From Muricea muricata (Eukaryota; Cnidaria; Anthozoa; Malacalcyonacea; Plexauridae), in the NCBI GenBank assembly GCA_963855995.1, contig OY979731.1:3789442-3853441 (forward strand): a DNA stretch of 64,000 bases, in the 5' to 3' direction. Positions 1 through 9,621 of the stretch are shown here, piece by piece; the stretch's first letter is position 1, and each line of letters opens with the position of its first letter. The notes beneath the pieces were generated by a model that worked only from the letters and a program-made list of their open reading frames with translations, did not search any database and was not told where the DNA came from. The translations under genes and the position numbers were made by a program.

Positions 1-1527
1 GATGGCACTAATTGCACCGATAGTAAATGTCAGACAGTCATGCATCGTTATGATTAACTTTTGGACTCAAAATGGGCTTGCTTGCCAAGAGCATAAATTC
101 TTTAAGAAATTCTAAAAACTAAATATAGGTGCGTAGGAGACATAAATCGTAGGCCGCATGGAAACTCTGCAAGTACCTAATACCCTCTCGATCTAAATTC
201 ATTCAAACTGAATTCGACCTATGAAGCTCAGGCAGACGATATGACAGCTCTGATTAATATATTTTCGGGCCGATAAGTCAACAAAAATCAATTTTTCGTC
301 TGTGGTTTCGTCGAACATTAATATAGTTGGGTCGGACAAAAATTAATGCACAATGTTTCTTCGGCCGGACAGAATGTCCGGTGTTTTTCTCTCTTTGTCG
401 GACAATTTTACGAATGGTTCGGACAAATGTCAGTAACCGACGGATATCTTAAGGTCTGGATAGGCGTAGGATTAATATTTCGCAGGAAAATGTCCTCACA
501 ACAATTTAGGGCTTAGAGCTTTGAATAAACAGCAGTTGACCAACCATTAAATTTTTCCATAGAAACATAACTGGCGTAATAACCAACACCCTGACTAGCA
601 TTATTTTAGTTGTACAATCTACCTTACGTGCTAAGTATGCAACTGCTCCCTCCCCCGACCTCTGTCTATGTGGAAATTACCTAGTATGAGTGGCCACATA
701 TTTGCCCTTATATTGAAGAAACGGCTTATTTGCAAATCAAATGATACCAAATCCCACGTATTCTCAGGGAAGAGGCCAGTTTAAACACTGTTGCTTGTTG
801 CATATTGATGGTGACGATAATTGGTGTCTCGTGAGAATTTTTCTCTATTTAGTATATCACCACAGACCAAAAGTTGCTTCCAAAAAAAAGACCTCAGAAA
901 GATTCGTGAACAAAATTGAAACAGTCGACTTTCATCAGGTAATCCCAAAACTTCTTAATTATTCGAAAATAAGAAATCAAATCTCGTGCTCCATGACGCA
1001 TCATAATTTTTGTATGCCTGGTACCAAATCCATGCAATGTGTGAATACAAAATCATTAGTTAGCATTTCCATGGGCTATGAATAAATTTTGTGTTCTGCT
1101 CAGTTAGTGTCTTGTCAAATTGATTGGTTTTACACTTTGTGTACATGAATACCCCCCCCCCCACCTCCCCCTCCCTCAGTTAGCGATCTTCCGTGGCCTA
1201 CGATTCCTGACTAAGTTGTGCAAAATACTATTGGTAACAAGTATTGTGTATCAAATTATACTGTAATCTGTGCGAAATTGTGCAAAATATCAATTGCTAT
1301 TAGCATTCTGTATCAAATTTAACGGAATGATAATGATGTGATTTACATTTTGTATGTTGAATACATAGCTCATTAGTTTTTGTAACCAATCGATAGACAA
1401 TACAAATATGGTCATTAGCATAGGATTTTTAATATGAGCTGACCAGTATTCTGTATTAATATATGATCTTCGTTCACTGTTCAAAATCCGCGCACGCGAT
1501 TGGTCAAAATCGATCACGTGTGTTTTG
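1..1527. other. AT-rich non-coding flank
   Basis: No gene is recognised here. A 114-codon ATG-initiated frame (741-1085, plus) is open, but it has no recognisable domain, no splice sites and ordinary AT-rich composition, so I treat it as chance. A poly-C tract lies near 1152-1162. Short related phrases around TGTATCAAATT recur between 1240 and 1320. Confidence 0.5.
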
Positions 1528-1540
1528 GTTACCTGGCAAC
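1528..1540 (+). promoter_or_regulatory. RFX X-box motif upstream of a possible first exon
   Basis: The sequence GTTACCTGGCAAC fits the RFX X-box consensus (GTNRCC, short spacer, RGYAAC). It ends 30 bases before the ATG at 1571. A CACGTG E-box (1515-1520) and an inverted CCAAT box (ATTGG, near 1499-1503) lie just upstream. RFX factors control ciliary genes in animals, so this may be the proximal promoter of a ciliary gene. The motif is seen; the function is inferred. Confidence 0.45.
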
Positions 1541-1570
1541 AACGAGTCGTTTGAGTGCGTTATCACAATA

Positions 1571-1728
1571 ATGCACGAAAAGTGTGCAGTATTGAAAATG
1601 GCCAGGAGTAAAACGTCAAAAAAACTGTATTTACAAGTGGATAAAGCTAACAAGTTGATGAAAATATCGATGAATTCTACTATAAAGACCAAAAAGGAAA
1701 ACAATCTTGAGAATTTCTGTCGTCAGAG
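1571..1728 (+). CDS. Possible first coding exon, unknown protein
   Basis: An ATG opens a 52-codon lysine-rich frame that ends at an AG|GTAATT donor, leaving phase 2. The peptide begins MHEKCAVLKMARSKTSKK and is basic and hydrophilic, with no signal peptide or membrane segment. A second in-frame Met lies at residue 10. Without splicing the frame stops at the TAA inside the donor. The X-box, E-box and CCAAT motifs just upstream fit a promoter. No downstream exon could be identified, because the next 1.5 kb is mainly inverted repeats. The family is not recognised; it could still be a chance frame. Confidence 0.3.
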
Positions 1729-2020
1729 GTAATTAAACTTAGTAAACACCGATTATTCTCATTTTTTCGTCTGTGAACTCTCGCATGAAAGCTCATTTGA
1801 CAGGCTATTTTTTGACGTATCGTTGTGTTTATTTGCTTGACTCAGCTTGTAAATGTTGTTCGCTACAATTCTTCAAATTTGTTGTACTTTTTTCACGTAT
1901 AATGTTTTTAAAATCGGATTTGTTTTACTTTGTTTTGGTAGCGAAAGCGTACGGCTTTTGTTTGCCAGCACGACCAGTGAACTCAGATCATATATTAAAT
2001 GTGTTAGAGACTGTTAAGTT

Positions 2021-2172
2021 CGTGTTTTGTTTACAAATACACGCACTTGCTGAATGTACAATGAACTCAAAATTTTGTATACTGCACTCGGCCCCGGCGG
2101 CCTCGTGCTGTATACAAAATTTTTCGTTCATTGTACATTTAGCTCGTGCATGTATTTGTAAACAAAACACTC
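2021..2172. repeat. Inverted repeat centred on GGCCCCGGCGGCC
   Basis: Two arms of about 65 bases (about 2021-2085 and 2110-2172) are near-perfect reverse complements around the GC-rich core GGCCCCGGCGGCC at 2091-2103, in otherwise AT-rich DNA. The outer ends read GTTTTGTTTACAAATAC and its complement. It could fold into a hairpin in DNA or RNA. Open frames on both strands (1773-2186 plus, 1988-2170 minus) follow from this symmetry and are not called as genes. Confidence 0.75.
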
Positions 2173-2205
2173 ACAACAGTCTCTAACCCTTAATTAACAT
2201 ATGAT

Positions 2206-2316
2206 CTCTGAAAATTTGGCCCCGGCGGCCTCTGTGCAGTGTAGAAAATTTCTCGTTCATTGAACATTCAGCTCGTGGGTTATTTGTAAACTAAACACTC
2301 ACAACAGTCTCTAACC
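2206..2316 (+). repeat. Second, half copy of the GC-core repeat
   Basis: The GGCCCCGGCGGCC core and the right arm of the preceding inverted repeat recur here in direct orientation. They end in the same ACACTCACAACAGTCTCTAACC phrase, with several substitutions. The left arm is missing, so this is a partial duplication of the unit at 2021-2172. Confidence 0.7.
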
Positions 2317-2520
2317 CTCCTCAATCAAATTATTGAGGTCATACTAATAGCTAGGGCCAGTTGCATTTTGTTTTAAATTATAAAGAATGTTTATAATTGA
2401 TATTCTACATCTAATTATCTAGAAAACTATCAGGGTCATTGGTCATTCTATATTATTACATGAGTATAGAGATTTATTCATCGATAAGGCTGTGCGTAAT
2501 AATCGTTCCAAATTAGCAAT

Positions 2521-2641
2521 AGCCAATCGGCATCAAGAACGATAAAATTTCACTCGGTGAAAAGTCATCGTTCACGGCCTTTGATTGGACGAACGATGTT
2601 TTTTCACCAGTGAAAATTTATCGTTCAGTGTTCTGATTGGC
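2521..2641. repeat. Foldback MITE-like inverted repeat
   Basis: The arms (about 2521-2578 and 2583-2641) are imperfect reverse complements. They start AGCCAATCGGCATCA and end in the complementary form TGTTCTGATTGGCT. There is almost no spacer. No coding capacity or clear target duplication was seen. Confidence 0.65.
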
Positions 2642-2950
2642 TGACCCGAACGTGCAACACCTGCTCGCAGGCTAGTGTAAACATGGAGTCTGATTTTACA
2701 AGTATTTTTTAACTCACCGAAAAGAGAGATTTAAGACAATTTCACTGATAAAACAACCACCTAAAATCATAACGACGACATTCGTGGCCTCGTTAACTTG
2801 AAATAAACCTCATGGTTTCATTTTCAGCAAGAAAACAAAGCAATAAATGGTAAGAAATTCCATTTTAATATTTTGCTGGAGTATTTGTTTTTGTCAGTAA
2901 GGTATATCCGTATCTTTATACACTCATCTTTATACTCATATAATAAACAA

Positions 2951-3104
2951 ATTACTTCATGGTTGGTTCGTTTGTACGATTTTTATTATTCACTCGTTGT
3001 GAAGGATCGCTAAACTCACTCGTTCGCTGCGCTCACTCGTTCGTTTAACGATCCTTCACAACTCGTGAATAAAAATCGTACGCACTCACCAACCATGAAG
3101 TAAT
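2951..3104. repeat. Palindromic foldback repeat
   Basis: ATTACTTCATGGTTGG at the left end is matched by CCAACCATGAAGTAAT at the right end. The arms are about 57-60 bases with small mismatches. The loop holds a short internal symmetry around CGCTGCGCTCACTCG. A related GTTCGCTGCGCTCACTCGTT phrase occurs at about 54371-54390, so the family is dispersed in this window. Confidence 0.7.
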
Positions 3105-3885
3105 CTTTATTTCTACGTTGAGTAACTGCATATAGCTAACCACGTCGATATAAATCTCATCAGCCATTCACATGAATCATTTGTAGTAGGTTGCAAATAA
3201 TGTGTGTTGGAATTTTCAGAGGAATCAACCAGTTGAGTACGCCCCTTAATGTGATCGTTACATTAACTCAATAGGGTTGATGTTCCATAAACATAGTATT
3301 TTCGTAAATTTTTTAATGCTTTCAAGTCAAGTGTTACATGATAGCTATTATCATGTATTTACAACATTATATATCATACATTAATACATTATACTTTACT
3401 TATATTATATTATATTTACCTTAAGTTAGCTAAGGAATACCTAGGAAATTGCTTCACGCATGAGAAGCTATTTAGTTTAGTCATGCATGAGCAAGCAAAT
3501 ATTTTAGTCATTAAAGTGCGTAGCAGTTATCGCAAGTAAGGTAACGTTTTTCCCAAAGGAAATGACACTGCATGTAAAAGTTCCACTCGGAACAGTATAT
3601 AAGGAGGCACAACTCTTCGTACAAAAGAGTTGAATATCATAATAATATAAGAGCTGAGCTTGCTTGAAGATCACTTTGGAAAAGTTATTGTTGCACAAGT
3701 TATATAAGAAAGAGTTATTAAAGTCACAAAAGGGAAGTTCCTTGAAGTTGAAGAAGACGAAAACGAAAGAGTTGTGCTCGGTCAGACAGATAAGTAGAAC
3801 TGATAATAGTTATAACTACATAGTAATTTGATATAGTATTCCAAAGACGCTCCTTGTAAGAAGAAAAGTATAGTTATATAAACGT
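3105..3885. other. Non-coding, AT-rich
   Basis: No gene is recognised between the palindrome and the foldback transposon. The sequence is TA-rich around 3350-3420. Confidence 0.5.
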
Positions 3886-3986
3886 AACTGACTATGACGT
3901 GTGGTCTCCGCCAATATTAAGGATCAATTTTAGTGTAGTGCAAGCAAATTGTGGGGCTCCAAATTCTGCTTCAGTGTTGAATTGTG

Positions 3987-4368
3987 CGACATCAAATTGT
4001 GGCACATTAAGTTGTGATACATTAAATTGTGATACATTAAATTGTGATACATCAAATTGTGAAACATCAAATTGTGATGCATCAAATTGTGATACATCAA
4101 ATTGTGATGCATCAAATTGTAATACATTAAATTGTGATATATCAAATTGTGATACATTAAATTGTGATACATCAAATTGTGATACATTAAATTGTGATAC
4201 ATCAAATTGTGATACATTAAATTGTGATACATCAAATTGTGATACATTAAATTGTGATACATCAAATTGTGATGCATCAATTTGTGATACATTAAATTGT
4301 GATGCATCTAATTGTGATGCATTAAATTGCGATGCATTAAATTGCGATACATCAAATTGTGATACATG
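3987..4368 (+). repeat. 15-bp minisatellite, left arm of foldback element
   Basis: About 25 units of a 15-bp motif, mostly ACATCAAATTGTGAT or ACATTAAATTGTGAT. Because 15 is divisible by three, several frames stay open on both strands, for example a Thr-Ser/Leu-Asn-Cys-Asp repeat. These frames are a by-product of the repeat and not evidence for a gene. Confidence 0.9.
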
Positions 4369-4504
4369 CAAATCACTCCAGTAGCTGTTCGGGTACCTAT
4401 TTATTATTCATTATCCATTATATTTCGTGCGGAAAATAATTTATTCAACAGTAATTTTTGTCGGGCCAAAGTACGCGACAATCTCTACATGCTCAACAAC
4501 AGGG

Positions 4505-4750
4505 TCATGGCTAAAGGGGATGGGCGAGAGGTAGGTTTTCAAGATGGCGGCTATTTTTCAAGAAAAAAAACGAGAACGAATCAACAACCAGACATTTATA
4601 GCATTCCTAAATTGTGGTTAGGTTTAGGGTTAGGGTAAGCTTTAGAAATGCTATAAATGTCTGGTTGTTGATTCGTTCTCGTTTTAAGAATCTTGAAAAA
4701 CAGCCGCCATCTTGAAAACCTACCTCTCGTTTATCCCCTTTAGCCATGAC
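4505..4750. mobile_element. ~246-bp MITE nested in the foldback element
   Basis: The ends TCATGGCTAAAGGGG and the complementary CCCTTTAGCCATGA are inverted. Arms of over 100 bases pair around a core carrying TTTAGGGTTAGGG. The host phrase CTCAACAACAGGG stands immediately left (4492-4504) and recurs at 4751-4763 immediately right, consistent with a target duplication of about 9-13 bp. The arms include an AAGATGGCGGC motif in each orientation. No protein is encoded. Confidence 0.8.
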
Positions 4751-4970
4751 CTCAACAACAGGGACCGCGGAGCAGTTTTTTATTGGTGGGGCTAATCGAG
4801 CACCGAAGGTGCGAGATATCTAGAGGGGAAACTTTTGAAATCAAGAGCCCTGAGATGCCTGGAAACACTTCTAATTTCAACAATCATCATGAAGTGGCAT
4901 ATAGTTTTTGCCTCCATTCTTATATTTTTAATGCAAACTTATGTATTGAACAAAAATTATTGGTGGGGTT

Positions 4971-5129
4971 TTAGCCCAGCCAGCCACCCCGCTCCGTTGT
5001 CCCTGAACAAATACAAACAGCAGCCGCGAAAGGTTGTCCCGTACTTTGGCCCGACAGAAGAGACTCTGCTTGACGTAATAAAGAAACAATGTCTGCTGTA
5101 AAATCATTATCATTGTCGCTGCTCGCCAT
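4971..5129 (-). CDS. Small ORF inside the foldback element
   Basis: An ATG at 5129 opens a 52-codon frame beginning MASSDNDNDFTADIVSLLRQ and ending at TAA (4971-4973). The N-terminal part is acidic, then amphipathic. It lies in the unique centre of the foldback element and runs into the inner inverted arm. It may be a leftover N-terminus of the transposon's own protein or of a captured gene; the family is not recognised. No donor was assigned. Confidence 0.25.
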   Translation of the reverse strand: MASSDNDNDFTADIVSLLRQAESLLSGQSTGQPFAAAVCICSGTTERGGWLG

Positions 5130-5239
5130 GTTGAGGTGTTGAAAAGAATGTTCCAAAAATTACTGTTGAATAGATTATTTTCCGCGCGAAATATAATGGA
5201 TAATGAATAATAAATAGGTACCCGAACAACTACTGGAGT

Positions 5240-5615
5240 GATTTGAATGTATCACAATTTAATCAATCACAATTTGATGTGTCACAATTTAATGCATCCA
5301 GTTAGATGCATCTCAATTTAATGTATCACAAATTGATGCATCACAATTTGATGTACCACAATTCGATGCATCACATTTTAATGTATCACAATTTGATGTA
5401 TCACAATTTGATGTATCACAATTTAATGTATCACAATTTGATGCATCACAATTTGATGTATCACAATTTGATGCATCACAATTTGATGTATCACAATTTG
5501 ATGCATCACATTTTAATGTATCACAATTTGATGTATCACAATTTGATGTATCACAATTTGATGTATCACAATTTAATTTATCGCAACTTAATGTGCCACA
5601 ATTTGATGTCGCACA
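5240..5615 (-). repeat. 15-bp minisatellite, right arm of foldback element
   Basis: This is the inverted partner of the array at 3987-4368, with the same 15-bp unit read on the minus strand. The order of variant units is not identical, so the two arms have diverged or recombined independently. Confidence 0.9.
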
Positions 5616-5799
5616 ATTCAGCACTGAAGCAGAATTAAGAGTCCCACAATTTGCTTGCACTACACTAAAATTGATCCTTAATATTGGCGGAGACCACACG
5701 TCATAACTGACTCACACTGATTTTTGTTGCGAGAGAAATTGAACCCAAAGCGCTGCCAAATACTAAAATAAGGATCACGCTCGTAACACAAGTTTATCT

Positions 5800-6106
5800 T
5801 GATTATGAACTGTATTTGCTGTTTGTGACAAAAACGTAAACACGAGAACACGACTTGTCTACTGCTTGTGATCGAGCATGCTTCGTTAAAGACCTACAAC
5901 AACTTTTTGCCCTCTTTTATATATATATTTTTCCAGTTACTTGTACAACATTCATTGCAATTATAAGTTATTGAGCTGCTTTGCAAGCACTTTTGATAAT
6001 ATGCTCTCAGACATCACGGATTATATAGAGAATGACTATACTGTTTCTTGTCCTTGTTATACATCATTATGTTATATCAAACAAACTATACCAAATGGTT
6101 TCCTTT
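5800..6106 (-). repeat. 3' flank of lectin copy 1, part of duplicated unit
   Basis: This stretch is closely similar to 7690-7886 and 18300-18617, which lie just 3' (minus strand) of the other two fibrinogen-like exons. Shared phrases include CCAGTTACTTGTACAACATT and GAGCTGCTTTGCAAGCA. The duplication unit therefore includes the 3' flank of the gene. Confidence 0.75.
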
Positions 6107-6745
6107 CTAACGAAGATAGATTTGTCCACCAGGGTTGCTGACTCCTTTCTTGTGATTTTGTTGACCTTTCCCACAAGATCATGAGTTGGCAGCCTACACG
6201 GGTGTCTCCATCGAAGTAGTAATAAAGCCATGAAGCATAAAAATAAGGTCCTCGAGAAAACCACGTCATTCTATTTGGAACCACACCACTACAAGCTATC
6301 GCCACGTTCTTTATGTTTTGACAGTTTTGTGATCCATATTTCTTTTTGACTATACTTCCGCCACGTGGTTGACAAACTATCCAATCGTTTATGTTGGGTT
6401 TGACCATGAAATTCTTTCCAATGTCCTTCCAGACATTCCAGTCAACAGCCCCAAGTGATGACTCATTCAGTGGAGGGGTGGTTGATATTGAGACGTTAGC
6501 TCTCTAAGCAGGCCAGTTTGGACGGGGGGTGACGGCATTGCGTCTTGAGGCAAAACTGCTGAAGTTTGTAAAGGTGTAGCTGTAAACCAAGGTCCAGTCT
6601 CCTCCGCGAGCTTGCATGTCATAGTAAACTTGTAACGTTTTATTGGAAGCGAGCTTGATCCAGTAAGCTCCTGAGACTGGGGACGCGTATTTGGCTAAGA
6701 TGTCTTTACACGACATTCCAGGAAATAATTTTGAACCAAAAAAAT
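6107..6745 (-). pseudogene. Fibrinogen-like lectin pseudogene, copy 1
   Basis: This is the last exon of a fibrinogen-like (FReD-type) extracellular protein. It keeps the acceptor TTATTTTAG| (exon from 6745 downward), the SCKDILA start, WTLVYSYTF, VDWNVWKDIG and NDWIVCQP motifs. It is broken three ways compared with the intact copy at 7887-8530: a TAG at 6504-6506 right after NWPA, and two single-base deletions near the THDPCG region that shift the frame before the normal C-terminus. It has also lost a conserved Cys (VYCDM reads VYYDM) and a Gly (GGGW reads GGDW). No coiled-coil exon was found upstream. Confidence 0.85.
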
Positions 6746-7200
6746 CTAAAATAACAAAAATGGTTATCAATTGACACGTGATAGATAGTAAAATTCTCGC
6801 ACTGATTTGGAACCATAATCTGATTTAGTAAAATAATGGAATGACAAAGAGTGGAGCTTTTGAAAAGTCTAGCAAACTAATTACATTGGTGAATTCCTGT
6901 TTTCACGTCACGTGCCCAATTCTCCCAGTCAAAAACCGGCTTTGAACGACATAGTTAACTTGTGTAAGATTTCCTCACGGGATCATTGCAAAATTCCGCC
7001 CAGGTTCAGATCGACCCTTTTAAAGGCAGAAACATTTTGACATGTCCATGAATTTTAGTTTCAACCAAACACCGCGTGCTAACGATGGGAATTCTGTGTA
7101 GGTTGGCTTGAGAGGCGCTCTCTCTCCCCCCTGCTTAATATGTAAACAAATGCGAGTAAGAGTTTAGGAATGTTTTGTGCACGAAATAACTTTTTACAAT
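6746..7200 (-). repeat. Intron/5' flank of copy 1, shared with copy 3
   Basis: This segment is similar to 19218-20010 upstream of copy 3, apart from an insertion in copy 3. Shared phrases are TTCTCGCACTGATTTGGAACC and GATTTCCTCACGG-ATCATTGC. Copies 1 and 3 are therefore closer to each other than to copy 2. Confidence 0.7.
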
Positions 7201-7689
7201 ATTTCACAACAAGCAAAAGGGGGGTGTGTCTTTGCCCACCATTGATATCACTACTGCAATAACTCCCCCTGTCTACTTTCTCGAAGTATTGTCAAATATT
7301 TTTTTAGTGCGCAAAACATACTTTTATGTTTTTGGTCGCATTGATTATACTTCAAAAGGGGGTTTATGCCTCGTAAAGTGGTCCACTAGTAAAAAATTCC
7401 GAATTTATGAACTTTCAAAAATGGTAAAAGATATTGTTTGCAAGGTTCTCTAAACATTTCCAGAATTTTAAACATAAAAAGTATTTATATACGGAGAAAC
7501 TGTAAACTTTGCTAGGGTAAAATCGTGATTTTACCCTGAACAAAAGGCGGCCTTTCATTGACTTTTTTCGGTGCTTTATTGTTTTGTTGCATAGTTTTGT
7601 TTAAGTTATTAATATATACGAGACAAACATTAAGCCATTTTCTCGGGTTGTTTACAACGCCAATTTTCCATATTTCAAACACTTTTATA
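7201..7689. other. Spacer between lectin copies 1 and 2
   Basis: No gene is recognised. The open frames here are short and AT-biased. Confidence 0.5.
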
Positions 7690-7886
7690 TATATTTTTCC
7701 AGTTACTTGTACAACATTCATTGCAATTATAAGTTACTGAGCTGCTTTGCAAGCAGTTTTGATAATATCGTCTTAGACGTCACAGATTATATGCAGAATG
7801 ACTGTATCTGTGTTCTAATTTCTTGTCTATGTTATATATCATAATGTTATATAAAACGAACTATACTGAATGCTAAGGTTTCCTTT

Positions 7887-8530
7887 CTAACGAAGATAGA
7901 TTTGTCCACCGGGGTTGCTGAATCCTTTCTTGTGATTTTGTTGATTTTTCCCGCAAGGATCATGAGTTGGCCAGTAAGTACCGGTGTATCCATCAAAGTA
8001 ATAATAAAACGATGAACCGTGAAGTGAAGGTCCTGGCAGATGCCAATTGATTCTATTTGGAACCATACCACTACAAGCTGTCGCCACGTTCTTTACGTTT
8101 TGACAGCTTATTGATCCTTCTTTATGTGTGACTATACTTCCGCCACTTGGTTGACAAACTATCCAATCGTTTATGTTTGATTTGACCATGAAATCCTTTC
8201 CAATGTCCTTCCAGACATTCCAGTCAACAGCCCCAAGTGATGACTCACTGAGTGGAGGAGTGGTTGAGATTGGAACGTTAGCCAGATTGACAGGCCAGTT
8301 TGGACGGGGGGTGACGGCATTACTTCCTGAGTCAAAACTGTTGTAATTTGTAAAGGTGTAGCTGTAAACCAAGGTCCAGCCTCCTCCGCGAGTTTGCATG
8401 TCACAGTAAACTTGAAAGAGTTTATTGGAAGCGAGCTTGATCCAGTAAGTTCCTGAGACTGCGGTAGTTTTTCTTGCTAAGATGTCTTTACACGACGTTA
8501 CAGGATCTAATTTTTGACCAGGCAATAAAT
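7887..8530 (-). CDS. Fibrinogen-like lectin, copy 2: final FReD-type exon (intact)
   Basis: Probably the carbohydrate- or ligand-binding C-terminal domain of a secreted protein. The exon starts after TTGTTTTAG| at 8530 in phase 1 and runs 213 codons to TAG (7887-7889). Landmarks in order: SCKDILA, TYWIKLASN, VYCDMQTRGGGWTLVYSY, a TPRPNWP loop, VDWNVWKDIGKDF, NDWIVCQP, SISCQN, TACSG, YYYFDG, THDPCG and the C-terminus NPGGQIYLR. Six cysteines are visible. The first part matches fibrinogen C-domain subdomain A (Cys-x-D followed by GGGWT). The rest is the divergent form I associate with cnidarian fibrinogen-like proteins rather than vertebrate ficolins. It joins the coiled-coil exon at 9032-9479 in phase. 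It is the only intact copy in the cluster. Confidence 0.8.
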
Positions 8531-9031
8531 CTAAAACAACAAAAATGTTTTTTTTAATTCGCACGGAACAGTTCGTAAGATTCTCACACTCATTTGGAAC
8601 CATAACCCGGATCACTGTAACAAGCTGCAATTTTTCTTTCGTTTTCCAGGAGACATAAAATATATGCGTACAATGCCGTTTCTGTTTTGCGCGTTTACTA
8701 CCTACAATATTATCCGCTATACTTTCTACAATGCTTCTACCCTGGTGAACTACAACATTAGTCATGCATGCATTCATGCATAATCTATTTATGCATAAAG
8801 TAAACGTAGTGCTGCCTTTAAAGCATGAGTGCTTGTTCAGGAGAAGAACCAAACCAAACATACTTTCGAGAAGAACCAAATATACATTCTCATCCAGAAT
8901 TGAACGCACCTCGGATGGCTTACTTTTAGTAACGAAGTCATGCTTAGCATGATATTGAGTAGAATATTAATTAGGTCCATGATCTGTTGCCTTGATGATG
9001 CGGTGGTATACTATATTCTACTTTTACTTAC

Positions 9032-9479
9032 TGTTTAGTTCTGTTTCAATCTTTTGTATCTTGTTGTCAAGAATTTTAAATTGTGTGTTTTGCTGAGAGG
9101 TTTTGTTGCGGAGGTTTTGGATTTGATTATCTTGTTGGGAGTTTTTGTTGCCGAGGTTTTGAATTTGGTTGTATTGTTGAGAGGTTTTGTTGCCAAGGTT
9201 TTGGATTTGATTATCTTGTTGGGAGTTTTTGTTGCTGAGGTTTTGAATTTGGTTGCCTTGTTTAGAGGTTTTGTTGCCGAGGTTTTGAATTTGGTTGTAT
9301 TGTTGAGAGGTTTTGTTGCCAAGGTTTTGGATTTGATTATCTTGTTGGGAGTTTTTGTTGCTGAGGTTTTGAATTTGGTTGTCTTGTTGAGAGGTTTTGT
9401 TGCCGAGGTTTTGGATTGATTTATCTTGTTGGGAGTTTTCCTGTTGTAGCTTTTCAACTTGTGATGTTAAATTGTTGGT
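9032..9479 (-). CDS. Coiled-coil exon of lectin copy 2
   Basis: The exon lies between an acceptor ATTCTAG| (high end 9479, phase 0) and a donor |GTAAGT (low end 9032, phase 1): 149 codons plus one base. It encodes about eight to nine copies of a 14-residue, 42-bp repeat of the type NQIQNLGNKTSQQY. Ile and Leu are spaced as two heptads per unit, so a rod or oligomerising coiled coil is likely. The exon starts TNNLTSQVEKLQQEN and ends FKILDNKIQKIETELN. Its phase-1 end fits the FReD exon exactly (codon A|AT, Asn). The other open frames here (minus Lys/Thr-rich, plus Leu/Val-rich) are shadows of the repeat. Confidence 0.7.
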
Positions 9480-9621
9480 CTAGAATACCGAACTTCAAAT
9501 TAACACACTGTTGATGCAATGGTAGTATACCAATATCCTTACAATTTTGTAAAATTCTTGTACAACTCACAGTTAAAAATCAGCCGTTTGATTCAGCTTA
9601 AGAGTACAGGAGATCGTAAAG

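Larger units (their letters stand above)
3894..5704. mobile_element. 1811-bp foldback transposon with minisatellite arms
   Basis: The ends are inverted copies (ATGACGTGTGGTCTCCGCC outward), flanked by the 8-bp direct repeat AACTGACT at 3886-3893 and 5705-5712. An 8-bp target duplication is typical of hAT- or P-type transposases. The inverted arms are long, roughly 590 bases each, and each contains a 15-bp minisatellite and a unique segment. They extend inward in diverged form: a GGGCCAAAGTACG phrase near 4464 is mirrored near 5042. This architecture resembles Drosophila Foldback and Galileo elements, in which long terminal inverted repeats carry tandem repeats. No transposase was recognised inside, so it is probably non-autonomous. 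A small MITE is nested inside. Confidence 0.85.

Noticed and set aside
741-1085. 114-codon ATG frame
   Set aside because: No domain, no splice or promoter support and AT-driven composition.
3892-4384. Long open frames on both strands (Asn-Cys-Asp-Thr and His-Asn-Leu-Met repeats)
   Set aside because: They are produced by the 15-bp minisatellite, whose unit length is divisible by three; all frames stay open without any start context or splice signals.
9054-9419. Plus-strand hydrophobic repeat protein (Leu/Val/Phe-rich)
   Set aside because: It is the antisense of the coiled-coil exon; splice sites and phases support the minus strand.
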